Source: an archaeon
GTDB lineage: Archaea; Thermoproteota; Nitrososphaeria; Nitrososphaerales; Gagatemarchaeaceae
Direction: 5' to 3'
Assembly: GCA_021823325.1 (NCBI GenBank)
Contig: JAKAOG010000003.1
Coordinates: 1-64,000, forward strand
Length of the DNA: 64,000 nt
A program made the position numbers and the translations under genes. The notes below the pieces were generated by a model. The model was given only the letters and a program-made list of their open reading frames with translations, did no database searches and was not told the origin of the DNA. This document shows, piece by piece, positions 44,834-54,040 of the stretch. The number at the start of each line of letters is the position of its first letter. Position 1 is the stretch's first letter.

Positions 44834-45484
44834 TTGAAGGAGAAGCCGAAGGTCACGGTCGTGGACCACCCGATGGTGAAGGAACAGCTCTCTCTCGTCC
44901 GGGAGAAGGGGACGAACCAGGTGGCTTTCAGGAAGGCGATATACAGGCTCGGGAGGTACATGGCGTACGAGTTCCTGAGGACCCTCGAGACTGAAGAGTT
45001 CACGGTCGAGACCCCCCTGGGGAAGGCGAAGGGGGGGAGGGTGAAGGGGAACGACAAGGTGGTGATAGTGCTTGTGCTCAGGGCGGCCATACCTTTCGTC
45101 GAAGGGATGTACAAGAACTTCCCGATGGCGCGCACCGGGGTCATCAGCGCCTGGAGGGGGCCGGCGCCGAAGTTCAGCATAGAGGTGAACTACGCCAAGA
45201 TACCTCAGATACGGCGGGACGACGTGGTGGTGATAGCGGACCCGATGCTCGCGACAGGGCACACGCTCCTCGAGGTAGCGAAGATGGTGGCGAAGAAAGG
45301 GAGGCCGAAGCGGGTCGCGTTCTTCTCCGTCATAGCAACGAGACAGGGGATAGACTACGTGTCGAAGAAGTTCCCCAGGGCGGAGTTCTACACCTGCGCC
45401 ATCGACCCGGGGCTGGACGAGCACGGGTACATCGTCCCCGGGCTGGGGGACGCCGGAGACAGGTCCTTCGGGGCACCCCGCTGA
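44834..45484 (+). CDS. upp: Uracil phosphoribosyltransferase
   Basis: 'VVIVLVLRAAIPFVEGMYKNFP', PRPP motif 'VVIADPMLATGHTLLE'; TTG start, TATA cataaata at 44801-44808. Confidence 0.92.
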   Translation: MKEKPKVTVVDHPMVKEQLSLVREKGTNQVAFRKAIYRLGRYMAYEFLRTLETEEFTVETPLGKAKGGRVKGNDKVVIVLVLRAAIPFVEGMYKNFPMARTGVISAWRGPAPKFSIEVNYAKIPQIRRDDVVVIADPMLATGHTLLEVAKMVAKKGRPKRVAFFSVIATRQGIDYVSKKFPRAEFYTCAIDPGLDEHGYIVPGLGDAGDRSFGAPR

Positions 45485-45529
45485 AGGCCGAACCGCTTAT
45501 ACCCGACCGGTCCGAGGTGCGCACGTAAG

Positions 45530-45856
45530 ATGATCCTGTACAAAGACGCGTTCTGGAACCTAGTCACGGGAAGCGTCCTTCTGGTCGTGCTGGTCTACGC
45601 GTACTGGCTCCACAACGCGTTCAAGGGGGGCGCGATCCGCCGCGCCTACACCTACATGCTCGTAGCGCTCGGGGTGATGTGCTTCTCCTTCCTCGGAAAG
45701 GTCCCGCTCGACATCGCAGGGATAACCGACCCCCTCGCCCCCTACGGGGTGGCTTACACGAACTTCGGGGTCCTGCTCGGGTCGATATTCCTGGTCCTGT
45801 CGGTCAGGGAGCTGGCTAAGCTCTGGGCGACGCCCGTCGGGTCGCCCGCGCGCTAG
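45530..45856 (+). CDS. Hypothetical 3-TM membrane protein
   Basis: TATA-like cttatacc near 45496; hydrophobic. Confidence 0.55.
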   Translation: MILYKDAFWNLVTGSVLLVVLVYAYWLHNAFKGGAIRRAYTYMLVALGVMCFSFLGKVPLDIAGITDPLAPYGVAYTNFGVLLGSIFLVLSVRELAKLWATPVGSPAR

Positions 45857-47649
45857 GCCTGGGCGCCTATCTTCTTCGTCTGGCGGTTGTACATCGCGAC
45901 AAGCTCGTCCACGCTCGTGGAGTCTTCAGCGCTCTTGTCGTCCCTCACCTTCCCGGTGAACTTCGGGAACCTGAGCGAGATCCCCGCCCCGGCCCTGATG
46001 CGCCCCATGCCGGCCGTGTGGATCGGAGAGAGGGTGAGCTCTGCGGCGATTATCTCGATGACGACTTTAGGCCTGAACCAGACGTCAGGGACCATCTTGG
46101 ACTCGACCCCTGGAGGCTTGACGGAGCTTTCGAACGGCTTCAGGACGCGCGGGATCTTCTCCAGGTCCTCGTCTGAGAACCCGGTCCCGACCTTGGCGAC
46201 GCTGGTGAAGACAGAGCGCTTGCCGTCGTAGGTGGCAAGGAGGTACGTCCCGTAGTTCCCCGCCCTGCGCCCCCTGCCGTGGAACGCCCCGATTATCGCC
46301 AGGTCGATGGTGTCCGTCAGCTCGCTCCTGTACTCCCGCTTCAGCTTGATCCATGCGAACTCGCGCGCCCCGGCCCGATAGGTAGACGCGGGGTCCTTCA
46401 CCACGAGCCCTTCGCACCCGTTCTCTATTGCCTCCTCCATGAAGTCCTCGATCTCGCCCGGGCTCTCGGTCGTCACGGCCGGGACGAGCCTCGTCCTGTC
46501 GGTCCTCTCCACGGTCTGCTCGAGCTTCTTCCGCCTCACGGTGTACGGCTTCCCTGTGAGGTCGGCGGAGCCCGCAAGAAGGATGTCGAAGAAGTTCAGA
46601 GCGACGGGATAGTCTGAGATCGCCTGGTCGACCCCGTACTTCCGCCTCCTGTGCATCAGCTCCTGGAAGGGGAGGTACTCCCCCGTGTCCTCGTTGATCG
46701 CGACGACCTCTGCCTCGAGGATGGCCCTCTTTGCCGAGACGCGCTCCTTCACGAGGTCGGCGGCGTCAGGGTAGTGCGAGGTTATGACCTCCAGCCTCCG
46801 AGAGAAGAGCTTGACGTCGTCCCCTTCCTTGTGTATCTGGAGCCTCTCTCCGTCCAGCTTGTACTCGGCTGTGACGGCCTTCTCCCCCATCTTCTTGACG
46901 ATCTCGGCCGCCGAGCTGAGCCTCTCTGCGAGCATCGGCCTGATGGGTATCCCCACCCCGACCGCGATCTGCTCTATCCCCTTCAGCCCCTTCGCGGCAA
47001 CGCTCTCCACTATGTACCCCAGGTCGGGGTGGACGTTGTACGCCCGTTCTATGTCTGCGCGAGCCTCCTTCCCCCCGAGGAACGCTGTGGCTGCCGCGTC
47101 AAGGACAGTGTAGTCGGCGACCCCGAGCCTCAGCTCGCCCGTCACGGTCCTCATGATGAACTTGGCCTCCAGCGGGCTCGCATCGTTCAGGAGAGAAGAA
47201 AGCTCCCTCAGCTTGGCGTCGACCGACCCGGCGCCGCTCTGCCTCGCGATCTTGAGCAGGGTGTCGTAGACCCGCTTCAGGGTGAGCCCCTCGCTGAACA
47301 GGGTCCCCTGGCCCTTCGTCTTCAGCAGGTCCTCCGCCGCGGTCCCCAGGTCGCCGTGCTTCACGTAGACCGAGTAGGCCTTGTCAGGAGGGACCCCTGC
47401 GGAGGCAGACAGCGCCCTGAGCGCGAGCTTCTCGGCGAGCCCCAGCTCGACCCCTTCGTAGTCTGGCCTCAGCTTCCCCTGGGTCATGTAGACGAGCGGC
47501 GCGAGCTCCTGCTTGGGGGTGGACGTCAGGAGGCTGGCAAGCACGACGGTCATCTCGTTCCTTCCCGAGATCTGCTCCAGCTGGGCGTATTTCGCAGCCA
47601 CCTCCGAGTAGATCAATGTCGAGGGGTGCGCGCGTCGACTAATCTCCAT
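45853..47649 (-). CDS. lig: ATP-dependent DNA ligase
   Basis: 'EYKLDGERLQIH' KxDG motif; archaeal domain layout; start uncertain. Confidence 0.94.
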   Translation of the reverse strand: MEISRRAHPSTLIYSEVAAKYAQLEQISGRNEMTVVLASLLTSTPKQELAPLVYMTQGKLRPDYEGVELGLAEKLALRALSASAGVPPDKAYSVYVKHGDLGTAAEDLLKTKGQGTLFSEGLTLKRVYDTLLKIARQSGAGSVDAKLRELSSLLNDASPLEAKFIMRTVTGELRLGVADYTVLDAAATAFLGGKEARADIERAYNVHPDLGYIVESVAAKGLKGIEQIAVGVGIPIRPMLAERLSSAAEIVKKMGEKAVTAEYKLDGERLQIHKEGDDVKLFSRRLEVITSHYPDAADLVKERVSAKRAILEAEVVAINEDTGEYLPFQELMHRRRKYGVDQAISDYPVALNFFDILLAGSADLTGKPYTVRRKKLEQTVERTDRTRLVPAVTTESPGEIEDFMEEAIENGCEGLVVKDPASTYRAGAREFAWIKLKREYRSELTDTIDLAIIGAFHGRGRRAGNYGTYLLATYDGKRSVFTSVAKVGTGFSDEDLEKIPRVLKPFESSVKPPGVESKMVPDVWFRPKVVIEIIAAELTLSPIHTAGMGRIRAGAGISLRFPKFTGKVRDDKSAEDSTSVDELVAMYNRQTKKIGAQA

Positions 47650-47688
47650 ATCGGTGGCCGGGGAAGGAGTTACGGCGCGGCTGCGGGA

Positions 47689-48132
47689 CTATTTCTCTTT
47701 CTTCCAGGCGAGGTTCGGCTTCCAGACGGTCTTCGCCCACTTCTTCTGTCGCTCCGCAAGCCAGACGGCGTTCTCCCAGAGGACGGGCATCTCCTTTCTT
47801 GCGCCCTCCACGATGGGCTCGAGCTTCCCCCAGTTGAACCCGATGGGGCTCATGTCGAAGAACAGGTCTTCGTTGAGGAGCCCGTGCGAGACGAGCACAC
47901 CTGCCAGCTCGTACTGCGCCATTATCCTCCCGAGGTATTGCATCCCAGGGCTCCCCTCTGGGTATGTTTTCTTGAAGTCAGCCCAGGTCTTCGACCTGAA
48001 GTCTCTTTCGAACCAGGTCATCGCTTCTTCGTTCACCTCGTTGAACCCCAGGGTGACGAGCTTGATGAGAAGTTGAGCGTCCTCGAAGGTCGGCTTCTTG
48101 TAGCCAGGCACGGACGCCGTCCTGCGCCTCAC
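47689..48132 (-). CDS. Conserved hypothetical (DUF4760-like)
   Basis: 'YEDAQLLIKL…YLGRIMAQYELAGVLVSHGLLNEDLFFD'-type helices. Confidence 0.5.
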   Translation of the reverse strand: MRRRTASVPGYKKPTFEDAQLLIKLVTLGFNEVNEEAMTWFERDFRSKTWADFKKTYPEGSPGMQYLGRIMAQYELAGVLVSHGLLNEDLFFDMSPIGFNWGKLEPIVEGARKEMPVLWENAVWLAERQKKWAKTVWKPNLAWKKEK

Positions 48133-48222
48133 CTGCTTAAGGAGTTATGGGTACATTCCGTCCCCGGCCCTTGCGTTGCGGAAAGGCTTAATTGCGGTCT
48201 CGGGACGTCTTGTTCGAATTTC

Positions 48223-48561
48223 ATGGGCGGCGTAAAGAAGAAGTCCCTGGCATCGATGGAGAAGACTCAGGACTCAGAGGACACGAACCAGGAACAGACG
48301 CAGGCGAAGGGAAAGAAGACCGAGAAGAAGTCCGCTCCACAGCAGAAGAAACAGCTTTCGTTCCTTGCCCCCAAGATGGGAGACGCTGAGATGCTGAAGG
48401 CGCTGTCCCCTCTGAAGGCGATAACCGTCTACACGGCCGCCAGGGCCCTGGGCGTGAACGCGTCCGTCGCGTCGGGGGTGCTGAAGGACCTGGAGTCGAA
48501 GAAGATAATCATCAGGGCCGGCGGGTTCAGCGGGCACGGCGTCTGGTCCGCCAAGAGATAG
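48223..48561 (+). CDS. rps25e: 30S ribosomal protein S25e
   Basis: 'ITVYTAARALGVNASVASGVLKDLESKKIIIRAGGFSGHGVWS' winged helix with charged N-terminal tail. Confidence 0.92.
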   Translation: MGGVKKKSLASMEKTQDSEDTNQEQTQAKGKKTEKKSAPQQKKQLSFLAPKMGDAEMLKALSPLKAITVYTAARALGVNASVASGVLKDLESKKIIIRAGGFSGHGVWSAKR

Positions 48562-48564
48562 GCG

Positions 48565-48963
48565 CTAGACCGCCAGAGCAGATATCCTGACGACGTCGCC
48601 TGGCCTTATCGCATCGAACAACTCGACCCCGGAGTCGACCTTCCCGATCAGGTTCAGGGGCCTCTCGCTCTTCGCGTTGCCGAGGAACACGCAGATGAGG
48701 CTCGCGGAAGGCAGGAACGCGACGTCCCCCCTAGAGAACTGAGTCCGCGGCTTTTCGACCCCCACGCGCAGCTGGGTGAACAGGGACACCATCGCCGGGT
48801 ACACGGTCACCCTGCTGTCGAAAGGAAGCCCCCTCACCACGGAGTTCACCGTGAGCGGGGCCAGGTGGCGGTAGAAGGACACCCTGGCCGTCCCTTTGCC
48901 CCCGACCGAAGCGACGCACTCTATCCTCGACACTGAGCCGGCGGCGGGGGGTTCGGCAGACAA
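48565..48963 (-). CDS. Cyclophilin-like fold protein
   Basis: 'YRHLAPLTVNSVVRGLPFDSRV…GDVAFLPSASLICVFLG'. Confidence 0.65.
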   Translation of the reverse strand: MSAEPPAAGSVSRIECVASVGGKGTARVSFYRHLAPLTVNSVVRGLPFDSRVTVYPAMVSLFTQLRVGVEKPRTQFSRGDVAFLPSASLICVFLGNAKSERPLNLIGKVDSGVELFDAIRPGDVVRISALAV

Positions 48964-49064
48964 CTGGTTCGACCTCCTGGACGGGGTCTAAATCCGTTTT
49001 CAACCACCCCAGGAAAAAGACTTATCTTCCGACCCAAAAGGGCGAAAGCAACTTCTGGGCCCAT

Positions 49065-49355
49065 ATGTCACCTGCAAAGACAGTCAGAAAGGCGAAGCAG
49101 CCGTCAATAGTCGAATTCGAGGTAAAGATAGGTCCGGCGAAGCTCACCAGGTTTGAGAGGGCGAGGATCGTGGGGGCCAGGTCGCTCCAGCTCGCGATGG
49201 GGGCGCCGGCGTTCGTATCCATAGAAGGAGGGTACAAGGGCCCGATCCAGACCGCAATGCTCGAGCTCGAGGAGGACGCGCTGCCGATATCGATCCGCAG
49301 GTCTCTCCCCAACGGGATCACCCAGGACATCCCTATCAAGGCGCTCGCGAAGTAG
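49065..49355 (+). CDS. rpoK: DNA-directed RNA polymerase subunit K (Rpo6)
   Basis: 'KLTRFERARIVGARSLQLAMGAPAFV…LPISIRRSLPNG'. Confidence 0.93.
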   Translation: MSPAKTVRKAKQPSIVEFEVKIGPAKLTRFERARIVGARSLQLAMGAPAFVSIEGGYKGPIQTAMLELEEDALPISIRRSLPNGITQDIPIKALAK

Positions 49356-49364
49356 GCACAAGCC

Positions 49365-50282
49365 ATGGCCGAGCGGGTCGCTGTTTTCGTCAGCGACGAG
49401 CTTCCTAAGCAGGCCAGGGACGTTCTCAGCGGGTTCGAGATCTTCGAGAAGAAGGCGAGCGACGCCGACCTCGCCAGGTGCAGGGCGCTTGTCTGCTGGC
49501 CGCACGGGATCAACGGAGAGCTGGTCCGAAAGATGACAGGTCTCACCATGATACAGACCATGTCGGCCGGCGTGGACAAGCTCCCGTTCGCGGACATACC
49601 GAAGGACGTACAGGTGTTCTCCAACGCAGGCGCGTTCACCGAGGCCGTGGCCGAGCATGCATGGGGTCTGTTGCTCGGGGTGGCGAAGGGAGCGCACGTC
49701 AGGAACGCCCGGACCGTGCCCAGGAAGCTCCGGCGGAAGACGCTGCTCGTGGTCGGGGCGGGAGCGATAGGCTCAGAGGTCGCGCGGCTGTCAAAGTCCG
49801 TCGCGATGAAGACCATGGGGGTCTCGAGGTCGTTCAAGAGCCCGGAGGTCTTCGACGAGAGATACCCGGTGTCGCGGCTCGCTGACGTGTTCCCGAGGGC
49901 TGACGCGGTGGTGATGGCGCTTCCGCTGACGAAGGCGACGGCCGGGCTGGTGGGGTATGACCTGCTCTCGAAGGCAAAAGACGCTGTGATTGTGGTGAAC
50001 GTCGGCAGGGCGGAGAGCATCTCCGAGGACGGCCTGATGCGGTGGCTGAAGGAGAGGCCGGAGAGCAGGTTCGCCACGGACGTGTTCTGGATGAAGGACG
50101 GGAGAGAGTCGTACTCTGGTCCCGCGTGGGAGCTCCCGAACTTCGCGGGGACCCTGCACATCTCTGCAGTCCCCTTGGGCGAGGACCTGTCCGGGACGAA
50201 GGTCGCGGCGGCATGGAACGTCAGGCGCTTCTTCGAAACAGGGGACGCGGTGAACCGCGTCGACTCGGGCGAATACGCGTGA
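49365..50282 (+). CDS. D-isomer specific 2-hydroxyacid dehydrogenase
   Basis: 'LLVVGAGAIGSEVARL', 'VVNVGRAESISEDGLMRWL'. Confidence 0.88.
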   Translation: MAERVAVFVSDELPKQARDVLSGFEIFEKKASDADLARCRALVCWPHGINGELVRKMTGLTMIQTMSAGVDKLPFADIPKDVQVFSNAGAFTEAVAEHAWGLLLGVAKGAHVRNARTVPRKLRRKTLLVVGAGAIGSEVARLSKSVAMKTMGVSRSFKSPEVFDERYPVSRLADVFPRADAVVMALPLTKATAGLVGYDLLSKAKDAVIVVNVGRAESISEDGLMRWLKERPESRFATDVFWMKDGRESYSGPAWELPNFAGTLHISAVPLGEDLSGTKVAAAWNVRRFFETGDAVNRVDSGEYA

Positions 50283-50340
50283 CTTGTCCCGAAAGCGGTT
50301 AAATACGCGGTCGGGTGGCCGTGCCGAATAAGGTCAGCAT

Positions 50341-50703
50341 ATGCCAAAAAAGAGCACCGACAAAAACGCATCAGAGGGACACAAGGCCGAACGGGCCACA
50401 CCAGCACCTAGCCAGCACGCACCAACCCAAAGGACCGCACCCATGAACCACATATTCGTAGGCCAGAAGCCTGTGATGAACTACGCGATGAGCGCACTCA
50501 TCCAGCTAGCGTCTGCCGGCGAAGTGGTCGTGAAGGCCCGAGGGATGGCGATCAGCAGAGCGGTCGACGTAGCAGAAATCGTCACAAAGAGGCTGGGCAA
50601 CGGCCAGTTCAAGGTCAAGGACATCGGCATCAACACCGAGGTCGTTGGCGAAGGCGCAGAGACAAGGAACATCTCCTCGATCGAAATAGTCGTCGGCAAG
50701 TAA
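50341..50703 (+). CDS. alba: Alba-family DNA/RNA-binding protein with extended N-terminal tail
   Basis: 'NHIFVGQKPVMNYAMSALIQLASAGEVVVKARGMAISRAVDVAEIV'. Confidence 0.94.
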   Translation: MPKKSTDKNASEGHKAERATPAPSQHAPTQRTAPMNHIFVGQKPVMNYAMSALIQLASAGEVVVKARGMAISRAVDVAEIVTKRLGNGQFKVKDIGINTEVVGEGAETRNISSIEIVVGK

Positions 50704-50808
50704 TCGGGACAGAGCACCAACACATCAACCGTTGGATAGGATGAAGCAGCGTGAGCTGTGGACCACTTTTCTGTTTTTGAGCGCCCTCAGCCTCGTCAGC
50801 GGACACTC

Positions 50809-51057
50809 TCAAGCGCCCGAGAGGAGGAGCGTCTTCTCCCGCCTGCTCAGCTTCTTGATCGCCGCCTCCCTTTTCAGGGCCCCCCTCAGGCTCGAAGCTT
50901 CTTCCGAATAGACCAGCTCGACCGGGAGCCTCGAGCGGGTGTACTTCGAGCCGCGCCCCGAACCGTGGCTCGCGACGCGCCTGTCCAGGTCGACAGTGTA
51001 CCCGGTGTACAAAGTGCCGTCGGAGCATCGCAGCATGTAGACCCAGTATCTAGGCAT
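50809..51057 (-). CDS. GIY-YIG nuclease domain protein (UPF0213-like)
   Basis: 'MPRYWVYMLRCSDGTLYTGYTVDLDRRVASHGSGRGSKYTRSRLP'. Confidence 0.92.
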   Translation of the reverse strand: MPRYWVYMLRCSDGTLYTGYTVDLDRRVASHGSGRGSKYTRSRLPVELVYSEEASSLRGALKREAAIKKLSRREKTLLLSGA

Positions 51058-51251
51058 CGGGAGGACCGCACCCAGCCCATTAGAAAAAGTCCGGCCCCGG
51101 GGGCAGCTCGAAAATCCCCTGCGACCGAACAAAGACCGCCCTGCAAGCTCGGTCGACCGCGAACGCGGTGTTGTCACGGAGCGTGCAACTTTTTTTCCGG
51201 CGCGGGGATAATCTTATAAGAGAAATTCAGCGGCGGTCAGACAACACAAAG

Positions 51252-52571
51252 TTGGTCGACACTCGCACGCAGCCCGTGCCACGAACGGGTGTTGCGGCGC
51301 CGAGATTTTCAGACAGGGAACTGTATGGGCTAGCAGAGAAGTACGGCACCCCGTACTTCCTGATAGACGAGGCGACCCTGCGGAAGAAGGTCGCCGAGAT
51401 GGAGCAAGGTTTCGGGGAATACAAGGGGGTCTTCAGGGTCGCGTATTCGGTGAAGGCGAACTTCAACCCCTCCGTGATCAAGACGTTCGTCAGCGAAGGC
51501 ATACTGTTCGACCTCACGGCTCCGAGCGAGCTCGTCTTCGTGCTGAAGGCAGGCGGGGACGCGGAGAACGTGATGTACACGAGCATCACCGAGACGGCAG
51601 CGGAGTACGAGCAGGTCATCAGGAAGGGAGTGAAGAAGATCGTCGTCGCGAGCCACAACGGGCTCCTGAATCTCACCGAAGCGGTCGCGAAGACCGGGAC
51701 GACGGTCAAGGCGATGATAAGGGTCAACCCGGAGGTCCATGTCCATGCAGAGCTCAGGGGGTCGATGGGGCACGGCAAGTTCGGGCTTCAGTTCAACGGC
51801 GGGAGCCAGGACAGCGCTTTCTACGTCCTGAAGAAGCTCCTCGCCACGCCTGGCCTTGAGTTCGACGGGTTCCACTTCCACCTTGGAAGCCAGATAGAAG
51901 ACCCCGCCTGCTACGCCGACGCCATCGAGAAGCTGGAGGCGTTCATCCTCGGCGCCAGGAGGCAGCTAGGCAACTTCAAGGTCAACACGCTGGACATCGG
52001 AGGAGGGCTCCCCGTGCCATACGGGAAGAAGGTCCCCAGCCCGAAGGACCTGGGGGGCAAGATAGTCAGCCAGCTCAACAGCCTCGTCGAGAGCATCGGC
52101 GACAGGTTCACCCTTGTTGCGGAGAGCGGCAGGTTCCTTTCCGCCGAGTCGACCGTCCTAGTCACTCGCGTGGTGAACATGAAGGGGTTCGGCGAGACGA
52201 AGTACATCTACGTCGACGCGGGGTACAACGTCCTCCTCGATTCGGCTCTGCTCCGCCACGAATATCCTGTGGAGGTCGTCCCTGGGGGCAAGCCGTCGCC
52301 TCAGAAGGTGGCCCTCGTCGGCCGGCTCTGTGACCCGTTGGACGTCTTCCCCATCTCGAGCAGGTCGAGGCTGGGAGGGGCGGAGGTCGGGAAGCTCGTG
52401 GTCTTCAGGGAGGTCGGGGCGTATTCGCTCGTCATGAACATGCCTTTCCACAGCCAGCCGAGGCCCCCGGTCCTGATGCGGAACGGCCAGGGGAGCTACA
52501 TGGTGGCGAGGAAGGGGCAGGACGTGGAGAAGCTCTTCGCCGACGAAGGCGGAGACTGCCTCTCCAACTAG
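51252..52571 (+). CDS. lysA: Diaminopimelate decarboxylase-like PLP enzyme
   Basis: 'YSVKANFNPSVIKTF', 'HFHLGSQI', 'LDIGGGLPVPYG', 'ESGRFLSAESTVLVTRV'; TTG start; TATA cttataag upstream. Confidence 0.85.
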   Translation: MVDTRTQPVPRTGVAAPRFSDRELYGLAEKYGTPYFLIDEATLRKKVAEMEQGFGEYKGVFRVAYSVKANFNPSVIKTFVSEGILFDLTAPSELVFVLKAGGDAENVMYTSITETAAEYEQVIRKGVKKIVVASHNGLLNLTEAVAKTGTTVKAMIRVNPEVHVHAELRGSMGHGKFGLQFNGGSQDSAFYVLKKLLATPGLEFDGFHFHLGSQIEDPACYADAIEKLEAFILGARRQLGNFKVNTLDIGGGLPVPYGKKVPSPKDLGGKIVSQLNSLVESIGDRFTLVAESGRFLSAESTVLVTRVVNMKGFGETKYIYVDAGYNVLLDSALLRHEYPVEVVPGGKPSPQKVALVGRLCDPLDVFPISSRSRLGGAEVGKLVVFREVGAYSLVMNMPFHSQPRPPVLMRNGQGSYMVARKGQDVEKLFADEGGDCLSN

Positions 52572-52579
52572 GGCGACCC

Positions 52580-52596
52580 TCATCCGGCTCGGATGA
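52580..52596 (+). terminator. 7-bp perfect hairpin TCATCCG-gct-CGGATGA just after the lysA stop
   Basis: Direct reading; terminator or regulatory hairpin not distinguishable. Confidence 0.3.
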
Positions 52597-52645
52597 ACAG
52601 GGCAACTGAGAAACGATAAATCCTCCCCGAAGGGCGCGGGGAAAG

Positions 52646-53212
52646 TTGACACTCGAAGTAATCATAGGGCCCATGTTCTCCGGGAAGACTTCGGAGCTCA
52701 TCAGGCTGGTCGAGCGCGAGGTGTATGCGAAGAAGAAGGGAGGGATATTCAAGATCGCATTCGACAAGAGATACAGCGAGAAGCAGGTCGTCACGCACAA
52801 CGGCCTGAGATATGACGCGTACTCCATAGCGTCCTCAGACGAAGGCGTCGAGAAGATAAGGGAGGTCGCCACTTCGAACGGGCTCGACGCCGTGGGCGTG
52901 GACGAAGTGAACTTCTTCCCGGAGGCGGTGGTCGGGCTCCTCGATAGCCTCGCGGAGGACAAAAAGGTGATCGCGTGCGGGCTCAACCTCAACTTCAAGG
53001 CGGAGCCGTTCAGGACCACGATGGAGCTGGCCGCGAAGGCGGACAGGGTCAGGTACCTCAGCGCCGTCTGCGTCGTGTGCGGGCAGGAGGCGACGAGGAC
53101 CCAGAGGCTGGTAGGAGGCAAGCCGGCGCCGAAAGACTCGCCGGTGATCGTGGTCGGAGGGAAGGAGATGTACGAGCCGCGCTGCCGCAGCTGCTTCGTC
53201 CCCCCGAGATGA
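52646..53212 (+). CDS. tdk: Thymidine kinase
   Basis: 'IIGPMFSGKTSELIRLVER', 'GVDEVNFF', zinc Cys pairs; TTG start. Confidence 0.93.
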   Translation: MTLEVIIGPMFSGKTSELIRLVEREVYAKKKGGIFKIAFDKRYSEKQVVTHNGLRYDAYSIASSDEGVEKIREVATSNGLDAVGVDEVNFFPEAVVGLLDSLAEDKKVIACGLNLNFKAEPFRTTMELAAKADRVRYLSAVCVVCGQEATRTQRLVGGKPAPKDSPVIVVGGKEMYEPRCRSCFVPPR

Positions 53213-53269
53213 CGGCCACGTTGCGAACCCTTGATAACGACCGGACACGGGTCTAGACGGGGGACTCGG

Positions 53270-54040
53270 ATGGCCCACGAACCGAAAGACGAGGAAGGCA
53301 GGCCGTATCACATCAGGCTGAGCAGGAGCGATTTAGGAAGGGTGGCGCTCCTTCCGGGGGACCCCGGGAGGGTCCCGCTCATAGCGAAGCGGCTGGAAGA
53401 CCCCAGGCCCCTCGGCTCGAACAGGGAATACAACGCGTACGCGGGGAAGACAGGGGGAGAGAAGGTGGTCGTCGTGAGCACCGGGATCGGAGGGCCGTCC
53501 GCTGCGATAGCGATAGAAGAGCTGGCAGGACTCGGGGTCGAAGTGATGATCCGCATCGGGACCTGCGGGGCGATTCGCCGCGACATCAAGACCGGAGCCC
53601 TGATCGTCGCAGACGCCGCCGTGAGGATGGACGGGACGAGTTCCCAGTACATACAGGCGGGGTATCCGGCGGCGGCGTCCCCGGAGGTGGTGATGGCGCT
53701 CAAAGAGGCGGCCGACGGGCTCAAGAAGCAGGCGTGGGTCGGGATCTCGGCTTCCACGGACTCGTTCTACGTGGGTCAGGGGAGGAAGTCGTTCAACGGC
53801 TACATCCCGCCTGACAAGAAGAACGTGGTGGAGGAGATGAGGGCGGCCAACGTGCTCTGCTTCGAGATGGAGTCGGCGACTCTTTTCACCCTGGGGAGGA
53901 TCTTCGGGCTCAAGACAGGCGCCGTGTTCGCGGCCGTGGGGAACAGGATAACCGACGAGTTCGAACTCGAGGCTGGAATAGACGACGCGATAGACGTCGC
54001 CGTCGCGGCAGTGAAGAAGCTGAAAGCGCGCCCTAGCTGA
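53270..54040 (+). CDS. udp: Uridine phosphorylase / nucleoside phosphorylase
   Basis: 'ALLPGDPGRVPLIAKRLED', 'VSTGIGGPSAAIAIEEL', 'FEMESATLFTLG'. Confidence 0.9.
   Translation: MAHEPKDEEGRPYHIRLSRSDLGRVALLPGDPGRVPLIAKRLEDPRPLGSNREYNAYAGKTGGEKVVVVSTGIGGPSAAIAIEELAGLGVEVMIRIGTCGAIRRDIKTGALIVADAAVRMDGTSSQYIQAGYPAAASPEVVMALKEAADGLKKQAWVGISASTDSFYVGQGRKSFNGYIPPDKKNVVEEMRAANVLCFEMESATLFTLGRIFGLKTGAVFAAVGNRITDEFELEAGIDDAIDVAVAAVKKLKARPS

Noticed and set aside
46651-48561. 636-aa + strand ORF antisense to DNA ligase
   Set aside because: Antisense shadow ORF; only its C-terminal 112 residues, in frame with ATG 48223, are real (ribosomal S25e)
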